The notes under the pieces are model-generated. The model saw only the letters and a list, made by a program, of their open reading frames with translations. It was not told where the DNA came from and made no database searches. The position numbers and the translations under genes were made by a program. This document shows, piece after piece, positions 25,199 through 32,795 of a stretch of 58,630 nt of DNA. The stretch lies in the NCBI GenBank assembly GCA_003244045.1, contig QHBU01000268.1, forward strand, positions 1-58,630, read 5' to 3'. This stretch comes from Candidatus Aeolococcus gillhamiae. Lineage in GTDB: Bacteria > Chloroflexota > Dormibacteria > Aeolococcales > Aeolococcaceae. Within the stretch, counting starts at the first letter, position 1. Every line of letters starts with the position of its first letter.

Positions 25199-27654
25199 AG
25201 GTCTCGCTGGACTGGCTGCGCGAGTACGCGGTCCTCGACGCCCCGCTCGACACCCTGGTGCAGGGCCTGGTGGACACCGGCACCGAGGTGGAGCGGGTAA
25301 CGCGCGGCCCCGCCGGCGTGGTCGTGACTCGGGTGCTGAGCCTGGAGCCGGTTCCTGAATCGACCAAGGGCGTGCTCTTCGCCGACATCGACGCCGGCGG
25401 CGACCAGCCGATCCGTGTGATCACGGGCGCTCCCAACCTCACCATCGGCGACCTCGTGCCGTACGCGCCGGTGGGCACCCTGCTCCCGAGCTGGGACGAG
25501 CCACTCGGAGTTCGGGCCATGTTCGGCGGCAAGTATCAGTCGCCGGGGATGCTCTGCTCCGCTGCCGAGCTGGGAGTCGGCGACGATGCCGCCGGGATCC
25601 ACCATCTCGAGCGCGGCCTGCCGGGACAACCGCTGCACGAGGTGCTGGCGCTCGACACCGTGCTCGAGGTGGAGGTCACCACCAATCGACCCGACTGCCT
25701 CTGCCACGTCGGCATCGCCCGGGAGATGGCTGCGGCCATCGGCGAGACGGTGCGCGAGCCGCAGGCGGCGATCGCCGACGGGCTGCTCAGCGCGGCCAGC
25801 ATGTCGCTGCGTGCCGACGTGCAGGTCGACGACGCAGAGGGCTGCCCGCGTTTCTCGGTGCGCATCATCGAGAACGTCGCCGTGGCGCCCTCGCCGGAGT
25901 GGATGCAACGTCGCCTGCGCGCGGTCGGGCTGCGTCCCATCAACAACGTGGTCGACGTCACCAATTACGTGGCCCACGAGATGGGCCAGCCACTGCACGG
26001 CTTCGACCTCGACCGGTTTGTGGCCGCCCAGGGCGACGACGGCCGCGCGGCGCACGTGCGTGTGCGCCGTGGACGCGGGGAGCAGCTTCTCTGTCTCGAC
26101 GGCGCGGTGCGCACCATCGGGGACGCGGACCTGGCGGTGTGTGCCGGCGACGTCGCCGTCAGCCTCGGCGGGGTCATCGGCGGCGCTGGGACGGCGGTCG
26201 ACGACGCCACCCACAACGTGCTCCTCGAGGCTGCCACCTGGGACGGGCCGGCGATCCGCGCCACCAGCAAGCGGCTGGGCGTCCGCACCGACGCCTCCGC
26301 GCTCAACGAAAAGGGCCTTAGCGACACCCTGCCGCCGCTTGCGCTCGACCGCGCCGCCGCGCTGATCGCCGATCTCGGCGCAGGCCACGTGCTCCAGGAC
26401 AGCGTCGACGTCAGGGCCCGGTCGCTCGAGCCCATCCCTCCCATCCACGTCAGCGGCGCCGTGCTGTCCGCGCTACTCGGCTACCACGTCGATGCCACCG
26501 AGGCGGCAACCGCCCTGGCGCGGCTCAGCTTCGGCGTCGAGCAACACGGCGACGAGCTCATCGTCACCGCGCCTCATTTCCGGCGCGACGTGACGATCGT
26601 CGCGGACGTCGTCGAGGAGGTGGGACGCTCCCTCGGCTACGACCGCATCCCGAGCACGCTCCCGGGGCGGCGGACCGCGGTGACCACCGTGGCCGCCGAG
26701 ACCCCAATCGAGGACCGCGTCAAAGAGGTGCTCGCCGGCGCCGGGTTCGACGAGGTAATCACCTGGTCGTTCGTGTCGCGCACCCTGGCCGGCGCGCTGC
26801 ATGGCCTGGGCGTCGGTCGCACCCCCATCCCGCTGCGCAACCCGCTCACCGAGGAGTGGAGCGTGCTGCGTACCAGCCTTCTGCCCGGCGTCGTCCAGGC
26901 CGCGGCGGGCAACCTCCGGCGCGGTGTCGAGGAGGTCCTGCTCTTCGAGATGGGCAGGGCCTTCTGGGAAGGCGAGCGGCGCGGCCAGGCTGCCGGTTCC
27001 ACGAGGGACGGTGTCGACGCCGGCCTCGTCCCGCTGCCGGCCGAGCCGCTACTTCTCGGAGCCGCGGCGACCGCCGCCAACGCCGACGGGGCCGCGCGAA
27101 GGATCCGCCACCTCCAGGCGGTGGTGGCACGGCTCGCCTCCGACCTCGGCGCCGGGACGGTGGACACCGAGCCCGCCGACGTCCCTGGACTGCGCGCCGG
27201 CCGCTCCGGCCGGCTGCTCTGCAATGGCCAGGCGGTCGGCGTGGTCGGCGAGCTCGACGCTGCCTCTCTGGCCGTCTTCGAGGTGCGCGGTCGCGTCGCC
27301 GTCGCCGAGGTCCAGCTCGACGCGCTGATCCCCGCCGAGCCGCCCTCGCGCCGGTACCTGGCACCGCCGCGGCATCCCGCCGTCGTCCAGGACCTGGCGG
27401 TGACGGTGACCGAAGAGGCCCAGGCCGGCGACGCGCTGCGGTCCATCCGCGAGGCGGGGGGCACGTTGCTGGAGAGCGCGGTCCTCTACGACGAATACCG
27501 CGACGCCGCCCTCGGCCAGGGCCGCAAGAGCTGGACGTTCCGCCTCGTCTTCCGCGCCCCCGGGCGCACCCTCACCTCCGAGGAGGCGAGGACCCTGCAG
27601 GCTGCCATCGCGGTCGGGTTGCGAGCGCGCACGGGCGCCGAGGTGCGCCGATAG
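25195..27654 (+). CDS. pheT: Phenylalanyl-tRNA synthetase beta subunit
   Basis: 819-residue editing and tRNA-binding subunit. Domains in order: a short N-terminal [15 protein letters not shown] block, an EMAP/OB tRNA-binding domain (about 40-150, ITGAPNL, MFGGKYQSPGMLCS), the B3/B4 editing domain (VTTNRPDCLCHVGIAREMAA, NNVVDVTNYVAHEMGQPLHG), the B5 domain, the inactive synthetase-like core (DEVITWSFVS, NPLTEEWSVLRTSLLPG) and a C-terminal FDX-ACB domain (PRHPAVVQDLAVTV). The GTG start is in a GTGA overlap with pheS; the stop TAG overlaps the ATA proposed as the start of the next gene. Confidence 0.97.
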   Translation: MKVSLDWLREYAVLDAPLDTLVQGLVDTGTEVERVTRGPAGVVVTRVLSLEPVPESTKGVLFADIDAGGDQPIRVITGAPNLTIGDLVPYAPVGTLLPSWDEPLGVRAMFGGKYQSPGMLCSAAELGVGDDAAGIHHLERGLPGQPLHEVLALDTVLEVEVTTNRPDCLCHVGIAREMAAAIGETVREPQAAIADGLLSAASMSLRADVQVDDAEGCPRFSVRIIENVAVAPSPEWMQRRLRAVGLRPINNVVDVTNYVAHEMGQPLHGFDLDRFVAAQGDDGRAAHVRVRRGRGEQLLCLDGAVRTIGDADLAVCAGDVAVSLGGVIGGAGTAVDDATHNVLLEAATWDGPAIRATSKRLGVRTDASALNEKGLSDTLPPLALDRAAALIADLGAGHVLQDSVDVRARSLEPIPPIHVSGAVLSALLGYHVDATEAATALARLSFGVEQHGDELIVTAPHFRRDVTIVADVVEEVGRSLGYDRIPSTLPGRRTAVTTVAAETPIEDRVKEVLAGAGFDEVITWSFVSRTLAGALHGLGVGRTPIPLRNPLTEEWSVLRTSLLPGVVQAAAGNLRRGVEEVLLFEMGRAFWEGERRGQAAGSTRDGVDAGLVPLPAEPLLLGAAATAANADGAARRIRHLQAVVARLASDLGAGTVDTEPADVPGLRAGRSGRLLCNGQAVGVVGELDAASLAVFEVRGRVAVAEVQLDALIPAEPPSRRYLAPPRHPAVVQDLAVTVTEEAQAGDALRSIREAGGTLLESAVLYDEYRDAALGQGRKSWTFRLVFRAPGRTLTSEEARTLQAAIAVGLRARTGAEVRR

Positions 27655-28268
27655 CCCGGCGGCTGTCGCGAACCTTCCTGGCCCGGGGAGCGGTCGAGGT
27701 GGCTCACGACCTGATCGGCGCCGAGCTGGTCGTCGACGCCGGCACCGCGGAGGAAGTGCGCGCCACCATCGTCGAGGTGGAGGCGTACCTCGGCCCGGAG
27801 GACCCTGCCTCGCACGCGTTCCGCGGGCCCACGCCGCGAGCGTCGATCATGTTCGGACCGGCAGGCCACCTTTACGTCTACCTCAGCTACGGCATGCACC
27901 ACTGCGCCAACGTGGTCTGCGGACCGGACGGGTCCGCGTCAGCGGTCCTGCTGCGCGCGGCCGGCGTGACCAGGGGCGAGCAGGTGGTCCGGCGCCGCCG
28001 CGCAACCACAGTTCCGTCGGACCGGCTGCTGAGCGGTCCCGGCAACCTCTGCCGTGGCCTGGCGATCGGCGCCACCGACAACGGGCTCGACCTCTGCCGC
28101 CCTGGGCGTGTTTACCTCGAAGCTCGCTCACGCGAGGTTCCTCTGTCGTCAGGCCCGAGGGTCGGCATCAGCCGCGCCGCCGACCTGCCGCTCCGGTTCT
28201 GGTGGACCGGACGCCCGGCGGTGTCTCGGAACGCAGTTCCCCCTGTGAAAAAAGGGACCGGCCAGTAG
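27651..28268 (+). CDS. mpg: 3-methyladenine DNA glycosylase (AAG/MPG type), apparent AUA start
   Basis: Base-excision repair enzyme of the AAG fold. The family sequence begins at RRLSRTFLARGAVEVAHDLI and continues VEVEAYLGPEDPASHAFRGP (catalytic Glu and product-binding His), SIMFGPAGHLYVYLSYGMHH, AVLLRAAGV, LLSGPGNLCRGLAI and PRVGISRAADLPLRFW. No ATG, GTG or TTG exists in frame between the pheT-internal region and this conserved start; the first usable codon is ATA 27651, 6 nt after GAGGT, overlapping the pheT TAG as ATAG. CTG 27663 is the alternative; GTG at 27696 would remove conserved residues. 205 residues. Confidence 0.88.
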   Translation: MARRLSRTFLARGAVEVAHDLIGAELVVDAGTAEEVRATIVEVEAYLGPEDPASHAFRGPTPRASIMFGPAGHLYVYLSYGMHHCANVVCGPDGSASAVLLRAAGVTRGEQVVRRRRATTVPSDRLLSGPGNLCRGLAIGATDNGLDLCRPGRVYLEARSREVPLSSGPRVGISRAADLPLRFWWTGRPAVSRNAVPPVKKGTGQ

Positions 28269-28277
28269 GCCGGTCCC
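28248..28277 (-). terminator. Strong intrinsic terminator on the minus strand
   Basis: Perfect 10-bp stem GGGACCGGCC/GGCCGGTCCC with a 4-nt loop (28254-28277). Read on the minus strand it is followed by TTTTTT (28253-28248), a textbook terminator. On the plus strand it has no T-run, but it also sits on the glycosylase gene's 3' end, with that gene's TAG in the loop, so it may work in both directions. Confidence 0.85.
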
Positions 28278-28572
28278 CGAAGTCTGCCGATCAGTGTCGG
28301 CCGCCCGACGAATAAGCCGGGCTATTGCTGTGGGCACCAAAGGTGCCGGCTGGCCAGCCCGAACCCGGTTGTGCACCGACCGCGCCATCCCGCGCCATTC
28401 CAACCTGTACCGGAACCCAGCGGCGTTGTGCCAGGATTCGACGGTGGCGCCTTCGGACGGCCGCGCTGTGCGACCCCCTGGATCCGGGCCCTACCTCTCG
28501 GCTCGAGTGTGCCGGAGAAGCTCGAAGACCGTACGCATCGTGAAGATGTCCTCCCTATGCAGTCGGTTCCGT
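28248..28572 (-). ncRNA. Candidate structured RNA of about 320 nt
   Basis: Region 28269-28714 has no plausible plus-strand gene. On the minus strand a sigma70-type promoter (28579-28606), about 320 nt of GC-rich sequence and an intrinsic terminator form a complete transcription unit. Local folds include GGCACC-TTT-GGTGCC (28341-28355) and a 5'/3' closing match of CCGACTGC (near 28564) with GCAG..TCGG (near 28285). A 16-codon reading frame, MRTVFELLRHTRAER (28538-28491), follows AGGGAGGA by 10 nt. The 3' part holds CCCGGCTTAT, shared with RNase P RNA, but the other universal RNase P elements are missing. Identity unknown. Confidence 0.55.
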
Positions 28573-28578
28573 ACCCTC

Positions 28579-28606
28579 AGGATAGACCTCCCCGGCCGGT
28601 AGTCAA
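28579..28606 (-). promoter_or_regulatory. Promoter of the minus-strand RNA
   Basis: TTGACT (28606-28601 read on the minus strand), 16-nt spacer, TATCCT (28584-28579). The predicted start is near 28572. It is divergent from the yebC promoter. Confidence 0.6.
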
Positions 28607-28656
28607 GGGCCCCGACGTTCTGTCACGCGCCGACTGGCAGCGGAGCGTGGACTCAT

Positions 28657-28684
28657 AGACTGGGGCCCGCGCCGGCAATACAAT
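28657..28684 (+). promoter_or_regulatory. Promoter of yebC-ruvCAB-queA-tgt
   Basis: TAGACT (28657-28662), 16-nt spacer, TACAAT (28679-28684). The start near 28691 leaves a 24-nt leader with GGAGGA before the yebC ATG. Confidence 0.55.
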
Positions 28685-28714
28685 GGCAAACGCCTGTTCG
28701 GCAACGGAGGACCC

Positions 28715-29473
28715 ATGTCCGGTCACAGCAAGTGGGCGGGGATCAAACACAAGAAGGCGATCGTCGACGCCAAGCGCGGGCAGGCCTTCACCAAGGTCGC
28801 TCGTGAGCTCTCGGTGGCAGCTCGCGAGGGTGGCCCCGACCCGGCGTCGAACTTCCGGCTGCGGCTCGCCATGCAGAAGGCTCGCGAGGTCAACATGCCC
28901 GCGGACAACATCGAGCGTGCCGTACAGCGCGGCGCGGGCGGCAAGGAGGGCGCCCAGCTCGAGGAGATCCGCTACGAGGGCTACGGGCCCCATGGCGTGG
29001 CCGTGATGGTCGATGTGCTCTCCGACAACCGCAACCGCACGGTCGCCGCCATCCGCAATCTCTTCACGCGCTCGGGCGGGTCGCTCGGCGAGACCAACAG
29101 CGTCGGCTGGATGTTCACCCAGCAGGGCGTGATTCGCGTCTCCGCCGGCGCCAGCGACCCGGACGAACTCGCCCTGCGCCTGCTCGAGATCGTCGACGTC
29201 GGCAGCGACGGCGACATCAGCGTGGACGATGATGCCGTCGTGGTCACGGTCGACCCGGGGAACTTCGAGGCAGCGCGCACCGCCATCGAGGACGCGGGCC
29301 TGAGCGTCGAGACGGGCGAGGTCACCATGAACCCGAGCACGTCGGTGCCGCTCGACGCCAAGCAGGCGGTGGCGGTGCTGCGCCTCCTCGACGCGCTCGA
29401 GGAGGACGACGACGTGCAGCAGGTGTACGCGAACGCCGAGATCCCCGACGACGTCCTCGAGTCGGTCGGCTGA
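28715..29473 (+). CDS. yebC: YebC/PmpR-family translational or transcriptional regulator
   Basis: 252 residues of the YebC/TACO1 family, starting MSGHSKWAGIKHKKAIVDAK and containing NFRLRLAMQKAREVNMPADN, EIRYEGYGPHGVAVMVDVL, NRNRTVAAIRNLFTRSGGSL and MFTQQGVI. Members have been reported to help ribosomes through polyproline stretches and also to act as DNA-binding regulators; which applies here cannot be told. GGAGGA precedes the ATG by 4 nt. It sits directly before ruvC, the most conserved neighbourhood of this family. Confidence 0.96.
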   Translation: MSGHSKWAGIKHKKAIVDAKRGQAFTKVARELSVAAREGGPDPASNFRLRLAMQKAREVNMPADNIERAVQRGAGGKEGAQLEEIRYEGYGPHGVAVMVDVLSDNRNRTVAAIRNLFTRSGGSLGETNSVGWMFTQQGVIRVSAGASDPDELALRLLEIVDVGSDGDISVDDDAVVVTVDPGNFEAARTAIEDAGLSVETGEVTMNPSTSVPLDAKQAVAVLRLLDALEEDDDVQQVYANAEIPDDVLESVG

Positions 29474-29478
29474 CGGGG

Positions 29479-30048
29479 GTGCGTGTCCTGGGCGTCGATC
29501 CGGGGCTGGGTCGCACCGGCGTCGCCGTCGTCGACGGAGGACCGGGATCACTGAGGTTGGTGCACAGCGCCTGCCTGAGCACGCCGGTCGGCGTCGAGGA
29601 CGCCGAGCGTCTTTTCCTGCTCTCCGGGTTGATCACCGCGGTTGTCGCCGAGCACCGGCCGGCCTTCGCTGCCGTGGAGCGGCTCTTCTTCTCGACCAAT
29701 CGCAGCACGGCCATGCGGGTCAGCGAAGCACGCGGCGTCCTGCTCTGTGCGCTGGCGGGCGCGGGGATCCCTGTCTTCGAGTACACGCCGAACGAGGTCA
29801 AGGAGGCGGTGGCCGGCTACGGTGCAGCCCGTAAACCGCAGGTGGAGCGGATGACGAGGCGGCTGCTGTCGGTGGAGCGGATCGACGGACCGGACGACGT
29901 CGCCGACGCCTGCGCCATCGCCATCTGTCACCACCACCGCGCGGCGCTCACGCTTCGTGTCCGCGGTCAGACCGTCCGAGCCCCGCTCAGCGCGCTCGAC
30001 AGCGCCGTGGCCGCAGCGCGGGCGCGGCTGGGGGCAACCGCGCAGTGA
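29479..30048 (+). CDS. ruvC: Holliday junction resolvase RuvC
   Basis: Dimeric endonuclease that cuts Holliday junctions. The RNase-H-like acidic residues are visible: Asp in VLGVDPGLGRTGVAVVD (about 7), Glu in AAVERLFFSTNRSTAMRVSE (about 69) and the C-terminal pair in GPDDVADACAIAICHHH (about 140). YTPNEVKEAVAGYGAARKPQ is the conserved substrate-binding block. 189 residues; GTG start; stop overlaps ruvA (GTGA). Confidence 0.96.
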   Translation: MRVLGVDPGLGRTGVAVVDGGPGSLRLVHSACLSTPVGVEDAERLFLLSGLITAVVAEHRPAFAAVERLFFSTNRSTAMRVSEARGVLLCALAGAGIPVFEYTPNEVKEAVAGYGAARKPQVERMTRRLLSVERIDGPDDVADACAIAICHHHRAALTLRVRGQTVRAPLSALDSAVAAARARLGATAQ

Positions 30049-30659
30049 TCGCGCTTCTGCGTGGCCAGGTGGCGTGCGTCGACGACGATGTGGTCACCCT
30101 TGACGTCAACGGGGTGGGCTACGCGGTGCAGTGCCACCTGCGGACCGCCGTGGCGCTGCACGGCGCGGCCGCGGACGTCACCTTGCACGTGCACACGTCG
30201 GTGAGCGCGGAGGCCATCCGCCTGTACGGCTTCACCACTGCGGAGGAGCTGCGCCTGTTCCGCCTGCTCATCGCCGTCGAGCGGATCGGGCCCAAGGCCG
30301 CGCTCGGCATCCTCGGCCGTGCCGACCTCGCCACCATGGTGCGCGCCCTGCGCAGCGGTGATGCGGCGATGGTGGCGACCGTGCCGGGGATCGGCCTCAA
30401 GACCGCGGAGCGGGTGGTGCTCGAGCTGCGCGACAAGCTCGGCGGCCTGGCGCTGCCGGGCGACCGCAGCACACCGGTGGAGGCGGCCGCGGAGCAGGCG
30501 ATCCGTGCCGCGGTCGACGGCCTGGCCACGATGGGCTTCCGTGAGGCCGCTGCCCGCGATGCCGTCAAGGCCGCCGTCAGCGACGGCACCGAGCCGCTCG
30601 ACGTTGCCGCCCTGGTGGCCGCGGCGCTGCGCCGCCTCGATATGGTGGCGGCGGGGTGA
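30045..30659 (+). CDS. ruvA: Holliday junction branch migration protein RuvA
   Basis: Junction-binding tetramer that loads RuvB. 204 residues: OB domain (MIALLRGQVACVDDDVVTLDVNG... VGYAV, about 1-63), two helix-hairpin-helix units (RLLIAVERIGPKAALGIL and VPGIGLKTAERVVLELRDK) and a C-terminal UBA-like domain III (GLATMGFREAAARDAVKAA). The GTG overlaps ruvC by GTGA and the stop overlaps the ruvB ATG (TGATG). Confidence 0.96.
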   Translation: MIALLRGQVACVDDDVVTLDVNGVGYAVQCHLRTAVALHGAAADVTLHVHTSVSAEAIRLYGFTTAEELRLFRLLIAVERIGPKAALGILGRADLATMVRALRSGDAAMVATVPGIGLKTAERVVLELRDKLGGLALPGDRSTPVEAAAEQAIRAAVDGLATMGFREAAARDAVKAAVSDGTEPLDVAALVAAALRRLDMVAAG

Positions 30660-31702
30660 TGGACGAATCGCGGGTGGTGACCCCGCTCGAGGTGGAGGAG
30701 GAGCACGCCGCCGAGGTGGCGCTGCGTCCGCAGCGCCTCGAGGACTTTGTCGGCCAGGCCGGCATCCACGAGCAGGTGCGCGTCCTCGTCGAGGCGGCGC
30801 GCGGTCGTGGCGAGGCGCTTGACCACATCCTTCTCTACGGGCCGCCCGGCCTGGGCAAGACAACTCTCGCGCAGATCATCGCCACCGAGATGGGCGTGCA
30901 GGCGCGGCTCACCTCCGGGCCGGCACTCGAGCACCAGGGCATGCTCGCCTCCATCCTCACATCGCTCAACGACCGCGACGTCTTCTTCATCGACGAGGTG
31001 CACCGTCTCAACCACGCGGTCGAGGAGGCGCTCTACCCCGCCATGGAGGACCTCGCGTTCGACTTTGTCGCCGGGCGTGGCGCCGGCGCGCAGACACTCC
31101 GTCTCAGCCTCAACCGCTTCACCGTCATCGCCGCGACCACCCGTGCCGGTGCGCTCGGCGGCCCTCTGCGTGACCGCTTCGGGGTCACCTTCCGGCTCGA
31201 CTACTACGACGTCGGCGAGCTCACCGACATCATCCGGCGCAGCGCGCGCCTGCTGAAGATCCCCATTGACGATGACGGTGCAGCTCTGCTCGCCGCGCGC
31301 GCACGCGGCACGCCGCGCGTCGCCAACCGGCTGCTCCGCCGTGCCCGCGACTACGCGCAAGTGCGCGCCGCGGGCCACATCGACGTCGCCGCCGCCACCG
31401 CGGCGCTCGACATGCTCGGCATCGACGCCGCCGGCCTGGACGAGATGGACCGGCGCGTCCTCGCCGCCCTGTGCGGGCCGCTGCGCGGCCATCCCGTGGG
31501 CGTGCAGACCATCGCGGTCAGCGTCCAGGAGGAGCCCGAGACGATCGAGGACGTCGTCGAGCCCTACCTCATCCGGCTCGGGATGCTGGCGCGCACCCCG
31601 CGCGGGCGGGTGCCGACCGCAGGCGCGTACCAACACCTCGGTCTGCCGGTACCCGCCGGCACCGTCGGGGCCGACGACACCCAGTCCTCGCTCTTCGCGT
31701 AG
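30659..31702 (+). CDS. ruvB: Holliday junction branch migration ATPase RuvB
   Basis: AAA+ motor of the RuvAB complex. 347 residues: RPQRLEDFVGQAGIHEQVRV, Walker A YGPPGLGKTTLAQIIATEMG (about 61), FFIDEVHRLNHAVEEALYPA (Walker B), ATTRAGALGGPLRDRFGVTF (sensor 1/arginine finger) and the C-terminal winged helix TIEDVVEPYLIRLGMLARTP followed by GRVPT. ATG 30659 overlaps the ruvA stop; a GTG one codon earlier is also in frame. Confidence 0.97.
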   Translation: MDESRVVTPLEVEEEHAAEVALRPQRLEDFVGQAGIHEQVRVLVEAARGRGEALDHILLYGPPGLGKTTLAQIIATEMGVQARLTSGPALEHQGMLASILTSLNDRDVFFIDEVHRLNHAVEEALYPAMEDLAFDFVAGRGAGAQTLRLSLNRFTVIAATTRAGALGGPLRDRFGVTFRLDYYDVGELTDIIRRSARLLKIPIDDDGAALLAARARGTPRVANRLLRRARDYAQVRAAGHIDVAAATAALDMLGIDAAGLDEMDRRVLAALCGPLRGHPVGVQTIAVSVQEEPETIEDVVEPYLIRLGMLARTPRGRVPTAGAYQHLGLPVPAGTVGADDTQSSLFA

Positions 31703-31709
31703 CCACGCC

Positions 31710-32795
31710 ATGGCCACCGTGAAAGATCCGGCACGCGACCGCGCCCGCGCGCTGCCCACCGACATGTTCGACTACGTGCTTCCCGCCGGCAGGATCGCCC
31801 AGACACCGGTGGAGCCGCGCGACGCGTCCCGGCTGCTCCACGCCGAGCCGGGCGGCGGCCTCTCCGACCACGTGTTCACCGACCTGCCCGACCTACTCCG
31901 GCCCGGTGACCTCCTGGTGGCCAACGACACGCGGGTGCGAGCGGCGCGCCTCCGTGGGCGCGGCGCCGACGGCGGCAAGGAGGAGGTCCTGCTGCTGACG
32001 CGCCTGGACCGCGACCGTTTCACGGCGCTGGTCCGGCCGGGCCGACGATTGCACGACGGTGCGCGGGTCTCGGTCGGCGACGCCCTGTCCGTGACAATCG
32101 CCGGCCCCGCGCCGGGGCACCCCGGGGCGCGCGTGGTCAGGCTCGATGGCGACGGCGATCTCGAGGCGCTCATCGCCCAGCTCGGTGAGGCGCCGCTGCC
32201 TCCGTACATCCGCACCCCGCTCGAGGACGCGCAGCGCTACCAGACCGTGTACGCGGCCGGTGCACCCGCCTCCGCGGCGGCGCCGACCGCGGGCCTCCAC
32301 TTCACATCCCGGGTGCACGAGGCACTGGCGCAGCGCGGGGTGGGATGGACGGCACTCCAGCTCGACGTCGGGCTCGGCACCTTCGCACCGATCACGGTCA
32401 GTGACGCGCGCACCCACCGCATGCACGCCGAGAGGTGCATGCTGCCGGCCGCAACCGCGGCGACCATCACAGCGGCGCGCGCCGGCGGCGGGAGGGTGAT
32501 CGCCGTGGGGACGACGGTGGTGCGCACCCTGGAGTCCTTCGTCGACGGCGTGGGCGCGCTCCACCCCGGCACGGTGTCGACGGAGCTGTTCATCACCCCC
32601 GGTCATCGCTTCGGCGCCGTCGACGGCCTGCTGACCAACTTCCACCAGCCCCGTTCATCGCTGCTCGTGCTGCTCGCCGCGTTCCTCGGTGGTGACGCCT
32701 GGCGGAGTGTGTATGAGCACGCGCTGGCGCGTGGCTACCGCTTCCTCAGCTTCGGCGACTGCATGCTGTGCTGGCGCGGCGGTGCCCCCTCGTGA
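31710..32795 (+). CDS. queA: S-adenosylmethionine:tRNA ribosyltransferase-isomerase
   Basis: Makes epoxyqueuosine in tRNA from the preQ1 nucleotide placed by Tgt. 361 residues: FDYVLPAGRIAQTPVEPRDASRLL, LLVANDTRVRAARL, PLPPYIRTPLEDAQRYQTVY, PTAGLHFT, LDVGLGTFAPI, HAER, VGTTVVRTLES and TNFHQPRSSLLVLLAAFLG. The C-terminal block reads SFGDCMLCW, where most members have SFGDAMLI; the two extra cysteines are unusual. Pairing with tgt immediately downstream (GTGA overlap) shows a queuosine module. Confidence 0.95.
   Translation: MATVKDPARDRARALPTDMFDYVLPAGRIAQTPVEPRDASRLLHAEPGGGLSDHVFTDLPDLLRPGDLLVANDTRVRAARLRGRGADGGKEEVLLLTRLDRDRFTALVRPGRRLHDGARVSVGDALSVTIAGPAPGHPGARVVRLDGDGDLEALIAQLGEAPLPPYIRTPLEDAQRYQTVYAAGAPASAAAPTAGLHFTSRVHEALAQRGVGWTALQLDVGLGTFAPITVSDARTHRMHAERCMLPAATAATITAARAGGGRVIAVGTTVVRTLESFVDGVGALHPGTVSTELFITPGHRFGAVDGLLTNFHQPRSSLLVLLAAFLGGDAWRSVYEHALARGYRFLSFGDCMLCWRGGAPS

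Noticed and set aside
28261-28600. RNase P RNA (rnpB) on the minus strand
   Set aside because: Only CCCGGCTTAT near the 3' end matches. The 5' element GAGGAAAGTCCGGGC, the GATGAATG joining segment and the P4 pairing partner with its bulged U are not found, so the RNA is left unassigned.
28294-28602. 102-residue plus-strand frame in the mpg-yebC gap
   Set aside because: No ribosome-binding site, no homology pattern, and it lies over the better-supported minus-strand RNA unit.
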